Positions 1-8,228 of a stretch of DNA of 64,000 nt are shown in pieces. Source of the DNA: Vibrio aquaticus (GTDB taxonomy: Bacteria; Pseudomonadota; Gammaproteobacteria; Enterobacterales; Vibrionaceae). Under the pieces are notes generated by a model. That model made no database searches, was not told where the DNA came from, and saw nothing but the letters and a program-made list of their open reading frames with translations. A program made the position numbers and the translations under genes. The stretch spans positions 785,300-849,299 of the forward strand of contig NZ_RXZH01000001.1 in assembly GCF_003970385.1 (NCBI RefSeq), written 5' to 3'. Each line of letters begins with the position of its first letter. Position 1 is the first letter of the stretch.

Positions 1-1369
1 CGCCCTTGTTACGTGGTTTCATCCAGTCGTAAGTTTCAAATTTTTCACCGCTGTGCAGCGTGTCATCCACCGTGATGCCTTTTGGCATTGGATCGTTGCG
101 GTAGTGGTAGCTAGTTGGCTGCGGCTGGTCTAGGTAGTAACCGGTAGACAGTACGCCTTGGTAACCTTCTTTAGCGGCACGGCCGATGCTGTCATGCCCA
201 CGCCAGCTTTGGATTACGATCGATTTTGGTAAGTCTTTGTGCCAGATCTCATCCCAACCTGACATCTTCTTGCCACGCTCTTCCAGCATCTTCTCTACTT
301 TAGTATTGAGGTAAGATTGCAGGCCGCGTTCGCCATCCAAGTTATTGTCGGCGATGAACTGTTGGATCTTAGGGTTTTCTTTCCACTGCTTGTAATTTGG
401 CTCATCACCACCAATGTGGAAATACTCATCTGGGAACAGCTCAACCACTTCATCAAACACGCTCGCAAGCATGGTGTAAAGCTCTGGGTTAGTCGGGTCC
501 ATGAGCGGCTCAAACACACCCCAACCACGCTGCTGCGGGTAAGACTGCTCGCCCATTCCAGACATCAGTTCAGGGTAAGCGTGTGCAACGGCTGATGCAT
601 GACCCGGCAGTGAGATTTCAGGGATAACACGAATACCAAGGTTGCGTGCGTAATTTACGACGTAGCGGATTTCATCTTTGGTGTAGTAGTCACCATCAGC
701 GGTTTCAGACCAGAGCTTAGTGTAGTTATCCAGCTGAATGCGGATACCTTGGTCATCCCAAATGTGCCAGTGGAATACGTTCATTTTCGCCGATGCCATG
801 GCATCCAATTGGCGCAGAATCACGTCGAGCTCAATGAAGTGACGAGAAGTATCGTAAGAAACACCGCGCCATTTAAAGCGAGGTTCATCGTCAATCGAAA
901 CAACAGGCACTGAGTAGCCTGACGCATTGGTTGTCACAAGCTGTAGGAAGGTTTCAAGGCCGTGGAAAGCACCATACGGGCGATCAGATGAGATGCGAAT
1001 TTGACCATCTTCCACTTCTAGCTGGTAAGACTCATCGCTATCAATATTTTGCACATCATCTTTCGGTCCTTTGCGAATATCGATCACTAAGGTCGCCTCT
1101 TTTTCAGACTCAGCCTGCCAGTGGAGCATTGGCAGGCCAGTCTGACGGTATAAACGTTCCATGGTGCGCTTAGCGTTAAACTGAACGCGCTCAGAATCGT
1201 AACCTTTGATGAAAATACTAAACTCTTTGTCGATGCTTACAGAGCCCGAGCCCAATTCCACTTCTTGTGGGTAAGGCATAAGGTTTAAGTCTGTGTTTGG
1301 TGCCATTGCCATCGTTGCAGGTGCCGTCACTAAGCCAGAAATCAGTAGGGCTAACGTCGCTTTTTTCAT
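1..1369 (-). CDS. beta-N-acetylhexosaminidase, GH20 (3' end outside window)
   Basis: I translated this myself from the minus strand; the frame is open from the ATG at 1369 to the window edge, so the C-terminus is missing. It begins with a signal peptide (MKK, a hydrophobic core, then AMA), so the enzyme is exported to the periplasm or outer surface. A GH20b-like N-terminal domain is followed by the GH20 barrel. The barrel contains FKWRGVSYDTSRHF and the catalytic HIGGDE motif (Asp-Glu pair) of substrate-assisted chitobiases. It would release terminal GlcNAc, or oxidised GlcNAc ends, from chitooligosaccharides. It is followed on the same strand by eda and kdgK and sits beside the aminosugar-acid genes, which suggests it supplies their substrate. 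The family call is secure; preference for oxidised oligomers is inferred. Confidence 0.93.
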   Translation of the reverse strand, partial: MKKATLALLISGLVTAPATMAMAPNTDLNLMPYPQEVELGSGSVSIDKEFSIFIKGYDSERVQFNAKRTMERLYRQTGLPMLHWQAESEKEATLVIDIRKGPKDDVQNIDSDESYQLEVEDGQIRISSDRPYGAFHGLETFLQLVTTNASGYSVPVVSIDDEPRFKWRGVSYDTSRHFIELDVILRQLDAMASAKMNVFHWHIWDDQGIRIQLDNYTKLWSETADGDYYTKDEIRYVVNYARNLGIRVIPEISLPGHASAVAHAYPELMSGMGEQSYPQQRGWGVFEPLMDPTNPELYTMLASVFDEVVELFPDEYFHIGGDEPNYKQWKENPKIQQFIADNNLDGERGLQSYLNTKVEKMLEERGKKMSGWDEIWHKDLPKSIVIQSWRGHDSIGRAAKEGYQGVLSTGYYLDQPQPTSYHYRNDPMPKGITVDDTLHSGEKFETYDWMKPRNKG

Positions 1370-1404
1370 TCTATTTGTCCTTAATTTTTTTTTATTGTTC
1401 GGAT

Positions 1405-2034
1405 CTACGCCACATGCTCAACCGCTTCGCGGACTAACTTTGCGATCTCATCCCACTGCTCGTTCTCGATTAGGCTAGGAGCAACCATCCATGTACCACC
1501 ACAGCAAACAACTCGGTCAATCGCTAAGTAATCATTAACGTTGCCCTTGCCAATGCCACCGGTTGGCATCAAGCTCACATCCACATACGGTGCGAGCAGG
1601 GATTTCACCATTGCCACGCCGCCAGATGCTTCTGCAGGGAAGAATTTTAGGAAGTTAAGGCCAAGCTCTAACGCTTGCTCAACTTGGCTTGGGTTGTTTA
1701 CACCCGGAACAATCGGCATACCCACTTCTTGGCAGTAACGTACTGTGTTTGGGTTAAGGCCAGGGGCAACCACAAACTCAGAACCTGCCGCTTTGGCTTG
1801 GTCAACTTGCTCTGCATTTAATACCGTACCCGCGCCTACACACATCTCTGGATACGCATCGCTCATCGCTTTAATTGCATCGGCTGCTGCTGCCGTGCGG
1901 AACGTCACTTCTGCTACCGGCAGGCCGTTTTCTACTAACACTTTTGCTAGTGGAATCGCGTGTTCTACCTTGTTGATCTGAATAACAGGGATAACTTTGA
2001 ATTGTTTTAGTTTGTTGATCATTTCGTTGTTCAT
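1405..2034 (-). CDS. eda: KDPG/KHG aldolase
   Basis: Class I aldolase that cleaves 2-keto-3-deoxy-6-phosphogluconate to pyruvate and glyceraldehyde-3-phosphate in the cytoplasm. The 209-residue length is typical. The Schiff-base lysine is Lys130 in LKFFPAE, the general acid/base glutamate is Glu42 in AEVTFRT, and the phosphate-binding GGI segment follows near residue 160. It lies 24 bp downstream of kdgK on the same strand, so the pair forms a kinase/aldolase module ending the pathway encoded to the right. No strong ribosome binding site precedes the first ATG. A second ATG four codons later is possible. Confidence 0.95.
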   Translation of the reverse strand: MNNEMINKLKQFKVIPVIQINKVEHAIPLAKVLVENGLPVAEVTFRTAAAADAIKAMSDAYPEMCVGAGTVLNAEQVDQAKAAGSEFVVAPGLNPNTVRYCQEVGMPIVPGVNNPSQVEQALELGLNFLKFFPAEASGGVAMVKSLLAPYVDVSLMPTGGIGKGNVNDYLAIDRVVCCGGTWMVAPSLIENEQWDEIAKLVREAVEHVA

Positions 2035-2058
2035 TTTTATTAATTACCAATCAAATTT

Positions 2059-3000
2059 TTAAGAAAGAGTGAGGTGGACCATTTCCGCTGTCGGAATGAT
2101 CGCACCTGAAAATTGAATCACGGTTGACGCCAACTGATGGCCCAACGCTGCTGAATATTGGGCACTTTGGCCATTGAGTCTTGCCGCTAAATACCCTGCT
2201 GCGAATGAGTCACCGGCTGCACACGTATCGACGACATTTGTTACTCGCTCGGCACTGACATACGCATGGTGCGTGTTGCCATCTTGCTGCCAGATGACTT
2301 TGCATGGCTCACAGCCACGTTTGATAACCGTCTCTTTGCAACCTAAACGAGCGCTTCGCTGTTCAACGCTTTCGTCCACGCCCCAAACCAATTGGTCGTC
2401 GTCTTCGGTGATTAGCGCGATATCGACTAATGGTAAAAGCTTGCTGTACCAATGCTGAGCTTGCTCGGCTGTCCAAAGTTGTGGGCGGAAATTGTTATCA
2501 AAGATGACCTGACCACCAGCGTGAGAAAAGTCGCTTAATGCCTGAATAAGCCGCGATTTACACTCGTCTGAAAGAATCGCTAAGCTAATACCACTTAAAT
2601 AAACCGCATCAACACTGCCTTGCTTCATCGCTTGTTCGAGTTTGCTGAGCTCTGCACTTAAGAAGTAGCTTTTCACCGCTGCACTGTCTCGCCAGTACAT
2701 AAAGCTGCGTTCACCTTGAGAGTCAGTTTCGACCATATAAAGCCCAGGTAGCTTATCGCTGAACTGCTCAACCAACGTGGTGTTAATGCCCTCTTGCTGC
2801 CAAGCTTCAATCAGCTGCTGTGATAGTGCATCTTCACCTAGGCCAGTTGCGTAACTCACCGAAACGGGGGTGTTCTGAGTAAGACGAGAAAGGTAAAGTG
2901 CGGTGTTTAGCGTGTCGCCACCAAAGCCCTTTTTAAGAGGAAGGCCGCTTAGTTCGATCATGCACTCGCCGAAGAATGCGATATGAAGTGGGTGTGTCAT
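2059..3000 (-). CDS. kdgK: 2-keto-3-deoxygluconate kinase (PfkB family)
   Basis: Phosphorylates 2-keto-3-deoxygluconate (KDG) to KDPG for the adjacent aldolase. The 313-residue sequence has the PfkB sugar-kinase N-terminus (FFGECMIELSG, then GGDTLNTALYLSRL) and the C-terminal PfkB signature DTCAAGDSFAAGYLAARL, with the catalytic Asp in the GD motif. Pairing with eda makes KDG the most likely substrate rather than fructose or ribose. It stands 64 bp downstream of the symporter gene on the same strand, consistent with one transcription unit. Specificity rests on context and general similarity. Confidence 0.92.
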   Translation of the reverse strand: MTHPLHIAFFGECMIELSGLPLKKGFGGDTLNTALYLSRLTQNTPVSVSYATGLGEDALSQQLIEAWQQEGINTTLVEQFSDKLPGLYMVETDSQGERSFMYWRDSAAVKSYFLSAELSKLEQAMKQGSVDAVYLSGISLAILSDECKSRLIQALSDFSHAGGQVIFDNNFRPQLWTAEQAQHWYSKLLPLVDIALITEDDDQLVWGVDESVEQRSARLGCKETVIKRGCEPCKVIWQQDGNTHHAYVSAERVTNVVDTCAAGDSFAAGYLAARLNGQSAQYSAALGHQLASTVIQFSGAIIPTAEMVHLTLS

Positions 3001-3064
3001 GTGGGCTAACCTATTTGAGTAAGGTGGCCCATTGCTGAGCCACCGGGTTTAGTGTGAGGTGAGA

Positions 3065-4585
3065 TTAAGAAGCGCTTTGTGCCGTTTTACGGTTTTGTAG
3101 TGAAGCGTCTTCGTCTAGTTGACCTTCGTCAGACAGTTCCATTTCCATCAGCGCACGCTCATCATCAAGGATTGCTCGTGCCATTTCAGGCGTTACTTGG
3201 TTTGCAGGAGTCAGTAGGCTCACGACCACACCTAGCGTTAGCGCAAACAAGCATGAAGGAATTACCGGGTTGCCCCAGAACGCCGTTAGGTCAGCGCTTA
3301 GCATTACTGTGAATGAAGCAATCGATGCACCCGCTAGGGTTGCTAGCGCACCTTGCCAGTTGTAACGCTTCCAGAAGCGACCCAGCATGCCGCAGACAAA
3401 CATGCCTGACATCACGGTAGAGATCATCTTAGTGATGTAGCCGATAATGTCGTTTGACGTCAGAGCGAACAGAAGAGCAAAACCGATAACCACAATCAAC
3501 GCTAGACGAGAGTAGTTCAGCATCGACTCTTTATTTGGCACGCGACCAGTGAACATTACGTAAACATCGCGAAGAAGAATCGATACACCGGCAATCGCAT
3601 CTGAACTTGCGCTCGACATCGTTGCAGACAGACCAGCAATAAGAACAATCAGACCAACACCGACTGGTAGAACCGTTGCAGCAATGTACGGGAATGAGAA
3701 GTTCGGATTATCTAGCGTTGGGTCAATCGCATGTGCAGCCATACCAATGATTGCAGGAATGATTGAGAAGAACAGGTACAGAATGCCCGATGCAACAAAT
3801 GAGCGGCGAATCGTTGAAACATCTTTACCAGAGTAGATACGTTGGCGGAATGATGGCGTCGCAAGAACACCAACACCAATCACAACCGCTAAAGAGATAG
3901 CCGGAAGCAGACCCAATTTTTCAATCGCAAGGAAGCTTGTCGCTGCAGGGTCCATCGCTTCATAAAGGTTATCTAGGCCACCAATGTGCTGCACTGACAG
4001 TACCGCCATTAGGATGAAGCCTGCAAAGAGGATGATGGCTTGAATCGTATCTGTCCACACTACCGCCGTGTAACCGCCGATAACAACATAGATGGTAAAC
4101 GCCGCTGCAATGATCACTTTTGCCGTGCTCAGTTCAATGTCTGCAATCCAAGCGAGGTACATACCACCACCGAGAATGTGCGCACCCAACCAACCGATTG
4201 ATGCGATGAAGATAAGCAAACCAACCACGTTCTTAACGATGCGGTTTGCACCCACGTAGTAAGCGAGCTCTTCACTCATTGTCATGAAGTTGAGTTTACG
4301 AACTGGGGCAAACCAGAGAGCAAGCAGTAAGATACCAATTGCGCCGCCAATGCCGTAAAGCGCACCGGCCCAGCCATTTGCGTAACCAAAGCCAACCGCA
4401 CCCATACTTGAGCCCGTGCCAACCATGGTTGCAACTGTCGTACCTAAAACAAGAAACAGTGGAAGACCGCGACCGCCCAGCAGGAAGTCTTCACCTGACT
4501 TTTGGTTACGAGAAACGAACCAGCCAAGCCAGATTAAGAACAAGACATAAGCGCCAAAACCAGTGAGGAACAGTGTACTATTCAT
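3065..4585 (-). CDS. sodium:solute symporter (SSS family)
   Basis: A 506-residue inner-membrane Na+/solute cotransporter with about 13 hydrophobic segments. The first helix (GFGAYVLFLIWLGWFVSRN) and the GGRGLPLFLVLGTTVATMVG segment are typical of SSS transporters. The acidic C-terminal tail after the last helix is cytoplasmic. Genes on both sides handle an acylated amino-sugar acid, so I infer import of N-acetyl-D-glucosaminate or a related acid. Nothing in the sequence proves this, and annotation pipelines may call it a D-amino-acid or proline-type symporter. A 213-bp AT-rich gap upstream (4586-4798) may hold its own promoter. Confidence 0.88.
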   Translation of the reverse strand: MNSTLFLTGFGAYVLFLIWLGWFVSRNQKSGEDFLLGGRGLPLFLVLGTTVATMVGTGSSMGAVGFGYANGWAGALYGIGGAIGILLLALWFAPVRKLNFMTMSEELAYYVGANRIVKNVVGLLIFIASIGWLGAHILGGGMYLAWIADIELSTAKVIIAAAFTIYVVIGGYTAVVWTDTIQAIILFAGFILMAVLSVQHIGGLDNLYEAMDPAATSFLAIEKLGLLPAISLAVVIGVGVLATPSFRQRIYSGKDVSTIRRSFVASGILYLFFSIIPAIIGMAAHAIDPTLDNPNFSFPYIAATVLPVGVGLIVLIAGLSATMSSASSDAIAGVSILLRDVYVMFTGRVPNKESMLNYSRLALIVVIGFALLFALTSNDIIGYITKMISTVMSGMFVCGMLGRFWKRYNWQGALATLAGASIASFTVMLSADLTAFWGNPVIPSCLFALTLGVVVSLLTPANQVTPEMARAILDDERALMEMELSDEGQLDEDASLQNRKTAQSAS

Positions 4586-4798
4586 CGAACACCTCTTAAT
4601 TAAAATCCATATTTAATTATTTGCAACGAGCGATTAATTTGTTATTCCTAGATACAAGTAGCCCTCTTAATAAATTGAATTAAGATCACTATTTATATGC
4701 GCTGTTGCTTTTAATTTATTTTGTAGGGTAAGAGCGCTGAGGTGATATTAACAGGGATTGTAATTACCCCAGCACTTTATACTATATATTTGTGAGGT

Positions 4799-5191
4799 TT
4801 ATCGGCGATCTTCTCGGTAACAAGTCACGTCCACTTCTACCTTCACATCAACCACTAAGTCACACACCATACAAATACGCGCCGGTGGGTGCTCGCCGAA
4901 GAACTCTTTAAATACTTTATTGAACGATTGGAAGTAGCGGGAATCTGTTAGTACAACCTTCACGTGCATTACGTCTGCTAGCGTGTAGCCTGCTTCTGTC
5001 ATGATGTCGACACAGTTTTGAATCGCTAGGCGTGATTGGTCAACAATGCCGCCTTCAACCACTTCACCATCTGTCATTGGTGTCTGACCCGATACGTAAA
5101 GGAAGCCACCCGCTTCTGTTGCACGAGCAAACGGAAGATGTTGACCACCAGTACCTGTACCACCTTCAACACCGTAACGTTTAATAGACAT
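4799..5191 (-). CDS. RidA/YjgF-family enamine/imine deaminase
   Basis: A 130-residue trimeric RidA-type protein with the family core FARATEAGGFLYVSGQTPM and the C-terminal HPPARICMVCDLVVDVKVEVDVTCY, which carries the conserved Arg that binds the substrate carboxylate. RidA proteins hydrolyse reactive enamine/imine intermediates released by PLP-dependent dehydratases. Here the partner would be the ammonia-lyase encoded at 6876. I chose ATG 5191, preceded by GGAG at 7-nt spacing, over an earlier start six codons upstream. The same-strand deacetylase gene ends 71 bp upstream of this start, so co-transcription is likely. Confidence 0.9.
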   Translation of the reverse strand: MSIKRYGVEGGTGTGGQHLPFARATEAGGFLYVSGQTPMTDGEVVEGGIVDQSRLAIQNCVDIMTEAGYTLADVMHVKVVLTDSRYFQSFNKVFKEFFGEHPPARICMVCDLVVDVKVEVDVTCYREDRR

Positions 5192-5262
5192 AATATTCTC
5201 CAGTAACATCTAAATTAATTTAACTAATAATTGCATTAATACTTGTTTATTTATTTGACCAT

Positions 5263-6696
5263 CTATTTTCTATAAATAAATGTGCCATTTCTTTGATTAG
5301 TTACATTGCCTTCAAAATAAGACAACTCACCATTAACAAATACATATTCAATACCTTGTGCTACAGAAACAGGGTTCTCGAATGTCGCGGTATCTTTAAT
5401 GGTATTTGGGTTAAATAAGACTAAATCTGCAAAAGCTCCGACACGAATTACACCTCGGCCTTGCAAGTTGTAGCGCTTAGCTGACATGCCCGTCATTTTG
5501 TGAATCGCTTCTGCGAGTGAGAAAAGCTTCTCTTGACGGCTGTAATGACCAAGCACTTTAGGGAATGTGCCCCATAAGCGTGGATGCGGGTGCGGATCGT
5601 TCGGCAACCCATCTGAACCCACCATGGTCAACTTGTACTTAAGTACACGCTTCACATCGTTTTCATCCATGCAGTGATAGACCGCGCCTGCTGGTTGCAA
5701 TGCTTTCGCCGCCTCCATTAAAGGCAGATCCATTTCTTGTGCGATCTGCTTAAGCATCTTGCCTGCGTGCTGCGGAAGAGACTCAGACCAAGTGATGAAG
5801 ATATCGATTTCATCTGTCACTTGCTTAAGGTCGAGAGTGGATGAGCTCGCAGAGTATGGATAACAATCACACGACACATCTTGGTGCTCAGAGACTTTGT
5901 CCATTAAGTCCAACACTTCAACGGTTCTACCCCAGTTACCTGCACCGGCACATTTGAGGTGAGAAATCACAACAGGGACCTTGGCAAATTTCCCCGTCTC
6001 AAACGCCTCTTCCATTGCAGAGAGTATCTCTTCAAATTCTGTGCGCATGTGAGTGGTGTAGATGCCACCATGATCACCCAGTATTTGGGCAAGGCGCATC
6101 ACTTCATTGGCTGTGGCTTGCTTAGCACTCGCATAAGCTAGACCAGAGCTCAAACCCAGCGCGCCCTCTTCCATTGCTTGATCGAGCGTTGCGCGCATTT
6201 GAGCAATTTCTTCATCCGTCGCAGTGCGTTGTAAATCGTCCATCACGTTATTACGCAGTGCCGTGTGTCCTACCAATGCCGCAACGTTGACGGCTGGTTG
6301 AGCCTTTTCTACCGCTTTTGCGTAACTGGCAAACGTTGGGTATTTGAAATCTTCCTGTTTACCAAGCAAATTCATTGGATCTGGCGGATCGCCCGCTAAA
6401 ACAGCAGGGCTAGCACTAATGCCACAGTTGCCAACGATCACTGTCGTTACACCTTGGCTGATCTTTGGCAGGCATTCTGGGTAACGAATGACATTGGTAT
6501 CGTCATGGGTGTGAACATCAATAAAGCCCGGTGCAATCGCAAGACCTTGGCCATCAATCACTTGATTCGCTTGTGCTTGCTCTAACTGACCAATCTGCTC
6601 AATTCGATCATGACGAATCGCAATGTCAGCCACAAATGGCTTGGCGCCGGTACCGTCAAAGACTTCTACACTTTTGATAATGGTATCGAACAACAT
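5263..6696 (-). CDS. N-acyl-D-amino-acid deacylase family deacetylase (probably N-acetyl-D-glucosaminate deacetylase)
   Basis: A 477-residue amidohydrolase-superfamily enzyme. The metal-binding HTH motif lies at about residues 62-64 (GFIDVHTHDD). It is followed by VGNCGIS, whose Cys is a metal ligand in D-aminoacylases, and later by ISHLKCAG and GSDGLPND segments. Family members remove N-acyl groups from D-amino acids. With ammonia-lyase, KDG kinase and KDPG aldolase alongside, the likely reaction is deacetylation of N-acetyl-D-glucosaminate to D-glucosaminate plus acetate. ATG 6696 is preceded by AAGG at good spacing; a 30-codon-longer start has no support. It is divergent from the ammonia-lyase gene. 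Confidence 0.88.
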   Translation of the reverse strand: MLFDTIIKSVEVFDGTGAKPFVADIAIRHDRIEQIGQLEQAQANQVIDGQGLAIAPGFIDVHTHDDTNVIRYPECLPKISQGVTTVIVGNCGISASPAVLAGDPPDPMNLLGKQEDFKYPTFASYAKAVEKAQPAVNVAALVGHTALRNNVMDDLQRTATDEEIAQMRATLDQAMEEGALGLSSGLAYASAKQATANEVMRLAQILGDHGGIYTTHMRTEFEEILSAMEEAFETGKFAKVPVVISHLKCAGAGNWGRTVEVLDLMDKVSEHQDVSCDCYPYSASSSTLDLKQVTDEIDIFITWSESLPQHAGKMLKQIAQEMDLPLMEAAKALQPAGAVYHCMDENDVKRVLKYKLTMVGSDGLPNDPHPHPRLWGTFPKVLGHYSRQEKLFSLAEAIHKMTGMSAKRYNLQGRGVIRVGAFADLVLFNPNTIKDTATFENPVSVAQGIEYVFVNGELSYFEGNVTNQRNGTFIYRK

Positions 6697-6875
6697 GGTT
6701 ACCTTCTTCGTCCGTCGTTTGTATGGTTTATATAGTAATAATTCCCTCACTAAATTCAGTGATAAAACACACAAAATACCACGCAATGTTTGATAGTTTC
6801 TAACATATAAATTAATCTAGATAGCAACAAACATTACAAATCAATAACTTAAACCATGTTAGAAGTGAGCTTGCG
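6697..6875. promoter_or_regulatory. divergent promoter region with TTCTAACAT / ATGTTAGAA inverted half-sites
   Basis: The 179-bp AT-rich gap separates the deacetylase (minus) and ammonia-lyase (plus) genes and must carry both promoters. TTCTAACAT at 6798-6806 and its exact reverse complement ATGTTAGAA at 6856-6864 lie 49 bp apart. Such half-sites are candidate operators for the RpiR-family regulator encoded at 8229. The repeat is seen directly; its role is inferred. Confidence 0.5.
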
Positions 6876-8147
6876 ATGAAAGACTTTGAACAAAAGTGTG
6901 ATATTAACTACCAAATCGAACCAATCACACCACCGAGCTGTGGTGAAAAAAGCCAACCTTACTCAACCTCTAGCCAAGAAAAGTTCAGCTTAATCAATGA
7001 AGAAGTGAGCCTACCTGCGGCGGTCATTCAGCAAACTCGATTAAAGAACAACCTTGATTGGATGCAGCGCTTTGCCGAGCAGCATAACGTTAAGCTCTGC
7101 CCTCACGGGAAAACCACTATGACACCGGACTTTTTCCGTCAGCAGCTAGAGCATGGTGCTTGGGGGATCACCGTTGCGACGCCAGCTCAGGCAGAAATTG
7201 CCGCTTTAGCAGGGGCGAGACATATCATTATTGCCAATCAGGTGGTAGGTAAAGCAAACATGGCGATCATGGCTAAACTTATCGAGCAGCAAGGAGTCGA
7301 GCTATATGTGTGTGTCGATTCTGCACTTAACATCCAAGCCCTAGGAAGCTTCTTTGCCGAGCGCCAAGTTCGTCTTAACCTGCTGATTGAGTTTGGTGTT
7401 GAAGGCGGCCGCTGTGGTTGTCGTACCGAGTCTCAAGTGATTGAACTGGCTCAGTTGATCCAACAACATTCGCAACTTTCTCTGCGCGGCATTGAAGTGT
7501 ATGAAGGGGTGATTCACGGTGACAATGCCGAGCAATTAGTACGAGACTTCCTGACTCGCAGCTTGTCTTTAGCTCGCACATTAAAGCAAGAGCAGCTCAT
7601 TAATGATCAGCCAATCGTAACGGGGGCAGGCTCAGCATGGTATGACGTGGTATCAGAATGCTTAGCCAACTTAGACGATGTAGAAGCGATCATTCGCCCG
7701 GGTTGCTACGCGATTCACGACACTGGCATCTATCTAGAAGCGCAAAACAAGGTGATGGCTCGCGCTGAGAAAAACCAAGGCGCAGCCTGCGCTCTGGGCG
7801 GTGACCTGCAATCATCACTCGAAGTCTGGGCGCACATCATTTCTAGACCAGAGCCGAACCGATTGGTGGCAGGTTTAGGTAAACGCGACGTCGCTTTTGA
7901 CGCTGGCCTACCTATCCCTGAACGTGCGTACCGTAACGGCCAACAGATTGAAGTAGGCAGTGCCACTACCACAGCGGTAATGGATCAACACGCCTTTATT
8001 GAAATCGACCCAAGCTCTGAGCTAAATGTCGGTGATACGATCGCCTTTTCGACCTCTCACCCATGCTTAACGATTGATAAATGGCGCTCAATCGCAATAT
8101 GTGATGATGAATATCAGGTCACTCATTGGGTAGAGACCCGTTTCTAG
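6876..8147 (+). CDS. D-serine-dehydratase-like PLP enzyme (probable D-glucosaminate ammonia-lyase)
   Basis: A 423-residue fold-type III (alanine-racemase-like) PLP enzyme of the DSD1/D-threonine-aldolase group. Lys79 in CPHGKTTMTP is the expected Schiff-base lysine. His395 and Cys397 in STSHPC match the zinc ligands of metal-dependent D-serine dehydratases. These enzymes eliminate water and ammonia from D-beta-hydroxy amino acids. D-glucosaminate has that arrangement and would give KDG plus ammonia, which fits the adjacent kdgK/eda and RidA genes. Other D-amino acids cannot be excluded. It is followed by rpiR 81 bp downstream on the same strand. Confidence 0.85.
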   Translation: MKDFEQKCDINYQIEPITPPSCGEKSQPYSTSSQEKFSLINEEVSLPAAVIQQTRLKNNLDWMQRFAEQHNVKLCPHGKTTMTPDFFRQQLEHGAWGITVATPAQAEIAALAGARHIIIANQVVGKANMAIMAKLIEQQGVELYVCVDSALNIQALGSFFAERQVRLNLLIEFGVEGGRCGCRTESQVIELAQLIQQHSQLSLRGIEVYEGVIHGDNAEQLVRDFLTRSLSLARTLKQEQLINDQPIVTGAGSAWYDVVSECLANLDDVEAIIRPGCYAIHDTGIYLEAQNKVMARAEKNQGAACALGGDLQSSLEVWAHIISRPEPNRLVAGLGKRDVAFDAGLPIPERAYRNGQQIEVGSATTTAVMDQHAFIEIDPSSELNVGDTIAFSTSHPCLTIDKWRSIAICDDEYQVTHWVETRF

Positions 8148-8180
8148 AAGCGCGTTTTTAAGTATACTAGCTAGCAAATT

Positions 8181-8206
8181 TTGGAGGCCGAACGACTGGC
8201 CTCCAA
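8181..8206 (+). other. intergenic hairpin between ammonia-lyase and rpiR genes
   Basis: TTGGAGGCC (8181-8189) pairs perfectly with GGCCTCCAA (8198-8206) around an 8-nt loop. There is no T-run after it, so it is not a standard intrinsic terminator. It may stabilise the upstream mRNA or lower rpiR expression relative to the enzyme gene. Confidence 0.6.
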
Positions 8207-8228
8207 CTAAGAAAAATAGGACAACACC

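Noticed and set aside
6697..6786. 30-codon N-terminal extension of the deacetylase
   Set aside because: The first internal ATG at 6696 has a proper AAGG ribosome binding site and matches where D-aminoacylase-type proteins begin; the extension is hydrophobic and unsupported.
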